Assembly (NCBI GenBank): GCA_025359005.1 | Contig: JANYHP010000101.1 | Span: 1 to 7,194 of the forward strand | Direction of reading: 5' to 3' | From: Hyphomicrobiaceae bacterium | Lineage (GTDB): Bacteria; Pseudomonadota; Alphaproteobacteria; Rhizobiales; Hyphomicrobiaceae | Length of the DNA: 7,194 nucleotides | Shown: one piece after another, positions 1 to 5,744 of the stretch | Layout of the letters: each line of letters starts with the position of its first letter | Position numbering within the stretch: position 1 is the stretch's first letter | Made by a program: the position numbers and the translations under genes | The notes under the pieces: generated by a model | What the model saw: only the letters and a program-made list of their open reading frames with translations | Told to the model about the DNA's origin: nothing | The model's database searches: none

Positions 1-954
1 GTGGCTGAACGCCTTGCCGATGGACGAAAAATAAAACGAATGCGCCAGCGCGTAAGGCTCCATCGGTTCGTCGGTATATGTCCGATCGGCCAGATAGGTC
101 TGTGGCGGATGATGGAAGACGCGCCGCGCCAGATCGGTGCCCCGCGGCACTGGCCGACGGCGTCCCGTGATGTAGATGTTCTGCCCCAGCAGTTCCTCAA
201 GCGAATATTTCGACCACTTTGCGCGCAGTTCGGGCGTCAGCCGCGACAGGCCTTCCACACTCACCTGCCACTCGACGATATCGAAATACTTTTCGACGGC
301 ATCGCGAAAATCCGCGATGCGGACACGGTTGAAATTTGGGTTGGCGTAGTCGGGATGGCTCGGCTCCAGATGCTGCCAGTCCACATGCTTGGCTTGCTCC
401 GGATCACTCCGATCCCACGTCGCCACGCCGCGTGGCGCGCGGTGGTGCCCGGTCCAGGAATAGTAGTTGCAGTGGCTCATCCAGATGGTGCCGCCGGGCT
501 CCAGCAGCTCCCAGATGGCGCGGAACACATCGAGTGGCCGTTCCAGATGCTCGGTCACCGCCGACATCAGTGCGATATCCGACTTGGTTGCCCGCACCTC
601 AGCAGCCACATCCTCAAGCAAACCCTGATAGAGCTTGATCGTGGGATAGATGCGCATGATGTCAGCCATGCTGTAGGGAAACGCATGGTAGGCCGGAATC
701 GATGGATCACCCGGATTGCGAAAGTCGCGCACGTGGTCGGAGCCGAGCAGCGGATCGACGCCGGTGTAACTCTTGGCGCCCCCCTCGATGAACCCGATCG
801 AGTGCGGTCCAGCCCCCATGCCGACATCGAGCACGCGGCGGCCTTTCCACAGATCGGTCCGGCTCCGGATTGCGCCGTTCGGATAGCCCCAGTCGCGTGC
901 GGTCTGCACGAGGGCGGCTTTCTCGTCGACGCGGCCGGAGATGGAGAATTTCAC
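1..954 (-). CDS. Class I SAM-dependent methyltransferase, 3' end cut by window edge
   Basis: Reading leftward from GTG at 954, the frame stays open for 318 codons to base 1, so the C-terminus lies outside the window. About 40 residues in is a textbook SAM-binding motif I (VLDVGMGAGPHSIGF), followed by the acidic post-I strand (SYTGVDP). Further on come ALMSAVTEHLERPLDVF and LLEPGGTIWMSH, matching the motif IV and V regions of Methyltransf_11-like enzymes. The C-terminal half is rich in His, Tyr and Trp (for example CNYYSWTGHHRAP) and may bind the acceptor. The GTG start is chosen because a GGAAGAGG ribosome site (962-969) sits 7 nt upstream; an in-frame ATG at 972 has no such site. The gene is divergent from the methyltransferase-like gene at 1188. 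The acceptor is unknown; a sugar or lipid-linked glycan is inferred only from the capsule genes nearby. An antisense frame covers the same DNA but shows no protein-like motifs. Confidence 0.85.
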   Translation of the reverse strand, partial: MKFSISGRVDEKAALVQTARDWGYPNGAIRSRTDLWKGRRVLDVGMGAGPHSIGFIEGGAKSYTGVDPLLGSDHVRDFRNPGDPSIPAYHAFPYSMADIMRIYPTIKLYQGLLEDVAAEVRATKSDIALMSAVTEHLERPLDVFRAIWELLEPGGTIWMSHCNYYSWTGHHRAPRGVATWDRSDPEQAKHVDWQHLEPSHPDYANPNFNRVRIADFRDAVEKYFDIVEWQVSVEGLSRLTPELRAKWSKYSLEELLGQNIYITGRRRPVPRGTDLARRVFHHPPQTYLADRTYTDEPMEPYALAHSFYFSSIGKAFSH

Positions 955-1041
955 CAAGGCACCTCTTCCCATACAAACCGCGCGCGGCCGCCGCCCTGAC
1001 GCGGCAGCAGCGATCACGTGTGCTTGCACCCGGTCCCTATG

Positions 1042-1069
1042 GTTATAGTTTGACCGCAGCCGACAGCAA
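1042..1069 (-). promoter_or_regulatory. Possible sigma-70-type promoter for the leftward methyltransferase
   Basis: Read on the minus strand, TTGCTG (1069-1064) and TATAAC (1047-1042) are separated by 16 bp. Each hexamer has several matches to the -35 and -10 consensus. Transcription would begin near 1035 and leave a leader of about 80 nt before the GTG at 954. The call rests only on hexamer resemblance and on the position in a divergent spacer. Confidence 0.3.
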
Positions 1070-1098
1070 GCACGCAGCGCCCATTTCCCCAGCGACGC

Positions 1099-1132
1099 TT
1101 GACGTGACCAGCCCTGTCCGGAGATAGACAGG
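1099..1132 (+). promoter_or_regulatory. Possible promoter with overlapping palindrome for the rightward gene
   Basis: TTGACG (1099-1104) is a good -35 match. A weak -10 candidate, AGATAG or GATAGA, follows at about 1122-1128 after 17-18 bp. A 6-bp perfect inverted repeat, CCTGTC (1113-1118) and GACAGG (1127-1132), straddles the presumed -10 and could be an operator half-site pair or an early-leader hairpin. The start codon of the next gene is about 55 nt downstream. The -10 is poor, so this is tentative. Confidence 0.3.
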
Positions 1133-1187
1133 CGCGGGCACCGATGCGCGATCCGACGGCACCGCGACGGCTACAAGGACCACCGCT

Positions 1188-2066
1188 ATGACACTACCAT
1201 GGCCGTTCAAGCGCCGGGATGCCTCTGAGACGGATGAGGCCCCGGCCGGAAACGGGCACGAGCCGGCGCTCACTGATCAATCACGCGACGATCAGCAGCC
1301 GACGCTCGCGTCAACGGACACTGATCCCGCGGTCGTGACGAGCACCGCCGCAAGCCAAGCCGGAGCCGCCGCAAGCCAAGCCGGAGCCGCTGCAAGCCAA
1401 GCTATGGCGTTCGCCGATCTCGGCGCGCTCGAGGCGGAGATGGTAACGTTTCTGTCCGCCCGCATCGACACACTCGGCATCGACGGCAGCGGCCTCGGTG
1501 CCTACTACGCCCAGCGCGTCATGCAGGGTCGCGTTTTCGGCGACGCCGACACCATGCTGCTGGACGTCGTGCCATACAATTTCCTGGAGTTCGATACCGT
1601 CGTGGAAGCCGGCGCCGGCTTCGGACAGCTCGGCCTTGGCCTCGGTTTGCTGGGCCGCCGCGTGGTGCTCATCGAGGCGGATCGGAAGCGATTCGAATGC
1701 ATGGCGGCGCTGAAGGGCGCGCTTGAACAGGAACACCCGGCCATCGCCCAGAATGTGTCGCTGCTGCATGGCACATGGCCCGGCGTGCTGGACGGCGAGG
1801 ACATCTCGCGCGCGCTCTTGGTGGCCGTCGATTTCGTCTACACCGGCGTTGGCGACATCGAGGCCGAGGCTATCGACGCCCTCAAACGCTACGGCGGCGC
1901 CATCATCGACGCCAGCCACTTCGTCCACACCCGCTTGACGTCCGAGAAGCGCTTCGAGTTCTACGATGCGATTGCAGCCTCCGGGCTACCCGTGCCCTCC
2001 AAGCTGCCGCCCCACCGCAACGATCGACAGAGCGAATTTCTCTACGTCTCGCGCGATCTGATTTGA
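1188..2066 (+). CDS. Methyltransferase-like protein with repeat-bearing disordered N-terminus
   Basis: The product is 292 aa. Residues 1-75 are low complexity and look disordered, rich in Ala, Asp, Thr and Gln, and include two full copies and a partial third of the heptad ASQAGAA (55-72). The folded part starts near residue 76. It carries TVVEAGAGFGQLGLGLGLL (137-155), a glycine-rich motif I of the class I SAM-dependent methyltransferase fold, then VVLIEADRKRFECM (159-172), whose acidic residue E163 is where the SAM ribose is normally bound. A later strand LLVAVDFVYTGVGDIEAEAI (210-229) and the C-terminal FLYVSRDLI (284-292) fit the rest of the fold. No catalytic signature for a particular acceptor is visible, so it could be inactive or bind another ligand. 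The ATG is supported by AAGGA (1175-1179) with 8-nt spacing. The gene converges on the gene ending at 2452 and is divergent from the methyltransferase at 954. A role in polysaccharide methylation is inferred from location only. Confidence 0.8.
   Translation: MTLPWPFKRRDASETDEAPAGNGHEPALTDQSRDDQQPTLASTDTDPAVVTSTAASQAGAAASQAGAAASQAMAFADLGALEAEMVTFLSARIDTLGIDGSGLGAYYAQRVMQGRVFGDADTMLLDVVPYNFLEFDTVVEAGAGFGQLGLGLGLLGRRVVLIEADRKRFECMAALKGALEQEHPAIAQNVSLLHGTWPGVLDGEDISRALLVAVDFVYTGVGDIEAEAIDALKRYGGAIIDASHFVHTRLTSEKRFEFYDAIAASGLPVPSKLPPHRNDRQSEFLYVSRDLI
1350..1403 (+). repeat. In-frame 21-bp tandem repeat (2.6 copies)
   Basis: Unit 1 is 1350-1370 and unit 2 is 1371-1391, differing only at the last base. 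A partial third copy, 1392-1403, covers the first 12 bases with one change at its last base. The unit is seven codons and encodes ASQAGAA, so gain or loss of copies would alter the length of the N-terminal linker without shifting the frame. Near identity at the DNA level points to recent duplication. Confidence 0.9.
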
Positions 2067-2093
2067 GCCGGTCGCGGAATGCGCCTGGAGCAT

Positions 2094-2111
2094 TGTCCAC
2101 CAAAGTGGACA
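2094..2111. repeat. Perfect 7-bp hairpin just past the 1188-2066 gene
   Basis: TGTCCAC (2094-2100) and GTGGACA (2105-2111) form a perfect stem around a CAAA loop, 27 nt after the stop codon. The AAGTGGACACCGGTTT context resembles a widespread Hyphomicrobiales intergenic repeat (AAGTGG-ACCGGTTT type), recalled and not searched. No T-run follows, so it is not a standard intrinsic terminator, although it could protect the mRNA 3' end. Confidence 0.55.
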
Positions 2112-2164
2112 CCGGTTTGGCATGCCTATACCCTCTGTTCCGGTTCTCCCAAATAGCTCCGGTC

Positions 2165-2204
2165 TGTAGGGCGGATTAGCCGCCGTTCTGCGGCGTAATC
2201 CGCC
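2165..2204 (+). repeat. Left palindromic unit of the composite repeat
   Basis: GGCGGATTA (2170-2178) pairs perfectly with TAATCCGCC (2196-2204). An inner CGCCG/CGGCG stem closes on a short TTCTG loop, with two unpaired bases. The GTAGGGCGGATTAGCC...GGCGTAATCCGCC pattern is a REP-like intergenic element that I recall as common in alphaproteobacterial genomes. Confidence 0.75.
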
Positions 2205-2255
2205 GCCAGAAGCGAGGATCGCGCTGCAAGCTGTCGGAACGTCCTCGCCCGTTTT

Positions 2256-2286
2256 GGCGGGTTCCGCTGCGCTAACCCGCCCTACA
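2256..2286 (-). repeat. Right palindromic unit of the composite repeat
   Basis: GGCGGGTT (2256-2263) pairs perfectly with AACCCGCC (2274-2281) around a 10-nt loop, and TGTAGGG lies on the minus-strand side. It is the inverted, shorter relative of the unit at 2165-2204 (31 against 40 bases). A T7 run follows at 2295-2301, but 13 nt from the stem, too far for a standard terminator. Confidence 0.7.
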
Positions 2287-2365
2287 CGCCTCCGTTTTTT
2301 TGGGCGCCGAGGAAAGGGGATAGGCACGCCGGTTTGGTGCAGAAAATGCGACAAACAATGGGCTA

Positions 2366-2404
2366 GAGCGCGTGTCCTCGGTCCAAACCAAGTGGAAAGC
2401 GCTC
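2366..2404. repeat. Interrupted palindrome in the convergent spacer
   Basis: GAGCGC (2366-2371) pairs with GCGCTC (2399-2404). An inner stem CTCGGT (2377-2382) pairs with ACCAAG (2387-2392), with one G-U pair if transcribed leftward, around a CCAA loop. It lies 47 nt past the stop of the gene ending at 2452 and could form a transcript-end structure for it. No T-run follows on either strand, so terminator function is not claimed. It resembles the GAGCGC-type dispersed palindromes of Hyphomicrobiales. Confidence 0.5.
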
Positions 2405-2451
2405 CGGATTGAATGGCAGGAGGCCCAGCCAGCAGACTGGCGATTGCGCCC

Positions 2452-3267
2452 TCAGGGACACGGCTTTGCCTCGGCTGGCAGGATGTGTGGCGCGAGTTCC
2501 GGCGCGGACTTTCCGCCAAAGTCGGCGGCGGTGAAATAGCCAGCCGATGTCACGCTTTCAATGCCCGCGAACAACCGCTTGCTGTCGTCGATGTCATCAT
2601 CATCGCCTCCCGCCGGGTCCATCGCTTTCATCCGCTCCGCCAGGTCCTTGTACATTTTGCTCTGCTCGGTCTCAGGCATATTTTTGGCCCGCTTCGCCAG
2701 CGCGATGTCCCGACGATACTTTTTAAGATAGAACGCCACGGCTTTCGTCATCTTCGCGCGTTCGCTCGCCTGGCAGAAGCGTTCCTGGTTCTCCGTGAAG
2801 AGACAGTTCAGCGCTTCGCCGGCAACCTCGTATTCGAATTTCAAGATCCTGTTGGCCTCGTCGAGCCCACGGTTCGTCCAGCCCGGGTGTCTCCAGGGGC
2901 GGACCGAGTTTATGCGTTCAAAGCACTGAACGCTCGGCCACGTATTGATGGCGAATTCAAACGTTCGCCCATCCTCACCGGTGGTCATGCGCTGCCGGAC
3001 GGTATCCATGGGCGCCACGTCGGACGTGACGATAGGTGCCGCGTCCGCGACGAGGACCGCCGGCCCCTTCCGGCCCGACAGCAAAATCAGCATCAGTGCA
3101 GCAAGCGATATGATAGCGACGAACGCGGCGCCGAACAGCAGAGCATTGTGCTGCCAGAACGCATCCGAAGCCCGGGCGTCCGATACATCGGCCGTCACCG
3201 CACTTTGCGGGCGTGACGGCACAGAAGTCTGTCCCCGAATGCCAGTGCCGCGCTTGCCAAATGACAT
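2452..3267 (-). CDS. Unknown single-pass inner-membrane protein downstream of kpsC
   Basis: I do not recognise the family. The frame is open from 3498, but the ATG at 3267 is preferred because it gives a sensible protein of 271 aa (MSFGKRGTGI...), whereas the upstream residues read like untranslated spacer. The ribosome site is only weak, a G-rich GGGGTTGGGT directly before the ATG. Residues 1-41 are polar and probably cytoplasmic. Residues 42-64 (ALLFGAAFVAIISLAALML...) form one clear transmembrane helix with RK right after it, so orientation is not certain. The rest, about 200 residues, has four cysteines (115, 155, 165, 270), a strongly basic helical stretch (about 166-213) and an acidic patch DDDDIDD (222-228). 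The cysteines would allow disulfides if the domain is periplasmic. It has the same strand as kpsS and kpsC but lies about 240 bp from kpsC, so co-transcription is uncertain. A role in capsule assembly or export is possible only by position. Confidence 0.75.
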   Translation of the reverse strand: MSFGKRGTGIRGQTSVPSRPQSAVTADVSDARASDAFWQHNALLFGAAFVAIISLAALMLILLSGRKGPAVLVADAAPIVTSDVAPMDTVRQRMTTGEDGRTFEFAINTWPSVQCFERINSVRPWRHPGWTNRGLDEANRILKFEYEVAGEALNCLFTENQERFCQASERAKMTKAVAFYLKKYRRDIALAKRAKNMPETEQSKMYKDLAERMKAMDPAGGDDDDIDDSKRLFAGIESVTSAGYFTAADFGGKSAPELAPHILPAEAKPCP

Positions 3268-3505
3268 ACCCAACCCCGTGTTTGGGAACAACAGCGCCCA
3301 CCGCAATGCGAGCGTGGTTCCATGCAAGACAATAATTTCAGCGACTGTCCGCGCTCGTGTTCCGGCACCCGGCAAAGTTGCATCAAACCTTAAACGAAAT
3401 GAATTAACGCTCGATGTCCGATCGACACCGTGGAGCCAACTGCAGGTCCCATAACGGCGATGCGTCGGCCGACCCCGCTGCAGCCGTTGCGCCGGCACCG
3501 CACCA

Positions 3506-5623
3506 TCAGGCCAGCACCTTGCGCTTCAGCCGCCCGAAGTGCCGCGCCACAAACCGCAGCACGCCACCCGGGGCCGGCGTCATGCCACCACGCGCCCGGA
3601 TCCTGTCGAGACAATCGAGAAACTCCTCGGCCGAGCACGGCACGCCGAAGAGCGGCTCGGCGTAGCGCGGATAGAGAATGAGCGTCGCAGCCACCAACTC
3701 ATCCAAAGTTGCGCGGCGCTGGCGACGGGGCAGCGCCTCATGGTCGTCCGTCAGCCCCCAGCCCGCATAGAACGGCTTGCCCCAGACCACCACGCGGCCG
3801 CCGCGCAGGAGGGCCTCGAAGCCTGCCAACGACGACATCACATGCAATTCGTCGACACGGTCGTAAAGCGGCCCCATATCGCCGGCGGAAATGATCGCGT
3901 CCGCATGGGCGAGCAGCGCGGCGCGCGGCAGCCGCCCGCCGCGGTTTCCCGCCACCAGATCAGGGTGCTCCTTGTAGACGATGAACGCGTCCGGCCGCGC
4001 TTCGCGCACGGCTGCCAGCAACGCAGCGTTTGTCGCGATTCGGCCGGTGCCGAGCCGCAGCGCCGCGTCCCCTGGCACCTGCTCAGCAACCAGCATCACC
4101 CGGCGTCCGCCGACCTCCGGGAACACTGCGTCCGGCGCTCCACCGAGGTTGTATTTTGTCGTCGCGTTGGCCACCAGCCGCTCGCGCAGCAGCCTGGCCC
4201 GCGCAAGAAGGTCGGCGCTGAAAGGCCCCTCCGCGATCAACGCTTCAAGGCGGCTCGCCCGGCTCGCGTCGTAGTAGATGCCGAGATCATCGAGAACCAG
4301 CGATCCAGCCGGCCGGATGTCGGACCCAAGGCCCACCGACCGCACGAACCCGTCCTCGACGCGCACGAAGGCGCGCCCGCCGTGCCGCGCCATCGTCTCA
4401 AAGCCGGGTGGATCGGTAATCCCCCAGACGGCAACCCGCTCAGCCCTCGCCGCGGCCACCTTGGCGACGCCACGCAGCCGGGCCTTTCCACCAAAGACGA
4501 CGGGGGCAAAGGGGGCACCGATAAAGCCGCGCGCGCCCGCCTGCTTCCAGCGGGAAAAGCCGAACGCATAAGTCTTCCCGGCGGCCAATTCGCCTGCTCG
4601 CCGGCGCCAGTCGATGAGCCGGTCGCAGGCCCCGTCAAAATCGAGTGGCACACAGCGGACCGGATCGGCATAGCGCGCATAAACCAGGAACGCCGCGGCG
4701 AACACGTCGCTTGGGCGCAGCGTCTGCCCGCGTCGGGCCAGCGCCGCGATCGCGTCCGTGCCCGCCGCACGATCCTCCGTCAGACCGAAACCGGCATAAA
4801 AAGGCACCCCGAATGTCACCACCGGAATACCGCGCAGCAACGCCTCTGCACCGATGCCACTGGAGACCGTCCACACCGCCTCGGCACGATCGAGCACCGC
4901 CGCCGGGCTAAGATCATCGGCGATCAATTCGATGCCGCTTTGAGCGGCCAAGCCTGCGAGATAGCCGCGCGCCTTACCGGCCGCCACATCCGGGTGCACG
5001 CGAATGGCCAATTGGTCGTCTGAGTACGTTGCGCGCGCGTCAGCCAGCATCGCCGTGAACGTCGTCGCACTTGCCAGCGCCCCCGGGATGGACGCATCGC
5101 CGCGAACCTGATCCATCAGGATGATCCGGCGCGCGGAACGATCGCCGCGCTGTGCCTCCCGCCCAAGAGTGTACTTCGAGAGGCGCTCTGCCTTCCAGCG
5201 CTCGAGGCCTGCTTCCGCCTGCCGCCGCAAGGGCTCGTCCAACCACGCGCTGGATGACGCCAGCAGCATTTCTAGCCGCGAAGGCTGCGCTGCGTCGAAG
5301 TAAATGCCGCGATCGTCCACGACGATTGAGACCGGCGGTGCCCCGGACTTGCCGAGCCCAACCGAGCGGATGAAACCGTCCTCGATCACGACGGCCGGCA
5401 CGCCGCGCCGCGCCGCCTCCCGCCACGCAACCCGCCCCGACCGCTTGGCTCCCCAACCGATGACGGCATCCGCGCGCCCCTGTCCAATCCGCGCGATCGG
5501 CCGTCCGCCGAAAAAATGTGTGAGATGGACCAGCCGCTCCATCCCGGCCGAGGTTACGCCCAGGCGCGCATCATACGGCAGCCTGTCGATCGCGAGTGTG
5601 AGAATGTCAGATCCAGACGTCAT
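3506..5623 (-). CDS. kpsC: KpsC, dual-module capsule beta-Kdo glycosyltransferase
   Basis: KpsC extends the Kdo linker of ABC-transporter-dependent capsules at the cytoplasmic face of the inner membrane, using CMP-Kdo. In characterised enzymes the N- and C-terminal modules add alternating beta-2,4 and beta-2,7 Kdo. The protein here is 705 aa, close to the usual 675-700, and the internal duplication is plain. The N-module has EDGFIRSVGLG (81-91), VVDDRGIYFDA (101-111), SKYTLG (149-154), RVHPD (208-212) and PFYAGFGLTED (274-284). The C-module has EDGFVRSVGLG (423-433), VLDDLGIYYDA (443-453), TKYNLG (489-494), KEHPD (551-555) and PFYAGWGLTDD (617-627). Both modules keep every signature, so both look active. 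The frame is open up to 5890, overlapping the end of kpsS, but family alignment from memory places the start near the ATG at 5623; another ATG at 5677 is possible. Neither has a good ribosome site, so translation may depend on kpsS. It lies 121 bp after kpsS. Confidence 0.93.
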   Translation of the reverse strand: MTSGSDILTLAIDRLPYDARLGVTSAGMERLVHLTHFFGGRPIARIGQGRADAVIGWGAKRSGRVAWREAARRGVPAVVIEDGFIRSVGLGKSGAPPVSIVVDDRGIYFDAAQPSRLEMLLASSSAWLDEPLRRQAEAGLERWKAERLSKYTLGREAQRGDRSARRIILMDQVRGDASIPGALASATTFTAMLADARATYSDDQLAIRVHPDVAAGKARGYLAGLAAQSGIELIADDLSPAAVLDRAEAVWTVSSGIGAEALLRGIPVVTFGVPFYAGFGLTEDRAAGTDAIAALARRGQTLRPSDVFAAAFLVYARYADPVRCVPLDFDGACDRLIDWRRRAGELAAGKTYAFGFSRWKQAGARGFIGAPFAPVVFGGKARLRGVAKVAAARAERVAVWGITDPPGFETMARHGGRAFVRVEDGFVRSVGLGSDIRPAGSLVLDDLGIYYDASRASRLEALIAEGPFSADLLARARLLRERLVANATTKYNLGGAPDAVFPEVGGRRVMLVAEQVPGDAALRLGTGRIATNAALLAAVREARPDAFIVYKEHPDLVAGNRGGRLPRAALLAHADAIISAGDMGPLYDRVDELHVMSSLAGFEALLRGGRVVVWGKPFYAGWGLTDDHEALPRRQRRATLDELVAATLILYPRYAEPLFGVPCSAEEFLDCLDRIRARGGMTPAPGGVLRFVARHFGRLKRKVLA

Positions 5624-5744
5624 CACGGGGGAAACGGCAAAACGCTGAGCAGACAATCGCCCGCGGCCCGAACCCATAGCACGGCACGGCGGCCGAGCGA
5701 CAAGGGCGACCGCCAACAAACCTGACTTTGCAGCCGAAACTCCG

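Larger units (their letters stand above)
2120..2329. repeat. Composite imperfect inverted repeat, two diverged copies of one element
   Basis: The outer ends pair as GCATGCCTAT (2120-2129) against ATAGGCACGC (2320-2329), with one mismatch in ten. Moving inward, both arms continue through loosely similar sequence of nearly equal length (45 and 43 nt). They then meet a 16-bp pair with one mismatch, TGTAGGGCGGATTAGC (2165-2180) against GCTAACCCGCCCTACA (2271-2286). About 50 unrelated bases (2205-2255) lie between. This looks like two copies of a roughly 75-85-bp dispersed element inserted head to head in the spacer between converging genes. There is no ORF of note, so it would be non-autonomous. 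It accounts for more than half of the 385-bp gene-free stretch 2067-2451. Confidence 0.7.

Noticed and set aside
1..999. 332-codon plus-strand open frame
   Set aside because: It is antisense to a frame with clear methyltransferase motifs. Its product shows no domain-like pattern, and open antisense frames are common in high-GC DNA.
1311..1928. 205-codon minus-strand open frame inside the 1188-2066 gene
   Set aside because: It lies wholly antisense to the methyltransferase-like gene, which has a ribosome site and motif I; the antisense product has none.
2256..2301. GC-rich hairpin followed by T7 as an intrinsic terminator for the 1188-2066 gene
   Set aside because: The T-run begins 13 nt after the stem, too far for a standard intrinsic terminator, and the hairpin is better explained as a dispersed repeat unit.
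2413..3216. 267-codon plus-strand open frame over the membrane-protein gene
   Set aside because: The minus-strand frame has a proper transmembrane helix and a sensible start; the plus-strand product is Arg-rich with no recognisable features.
3390..3408. TTAA and TTAAC elements resembling a CtrA binding site
   Set aside because: The two half-sites are separated by 10 nt, whereas the CtrA consensus TTAA-N7-TTAAC needs 7.
3539..5023. 494-codon plus-strand open frame antisense to kpsC
   Set aside because: The minus strand encodes an unmistakable KpsC with both modules intact. The antisense product is Arg/His/Pro-rich, as expected from complementing a GC-rich gene.
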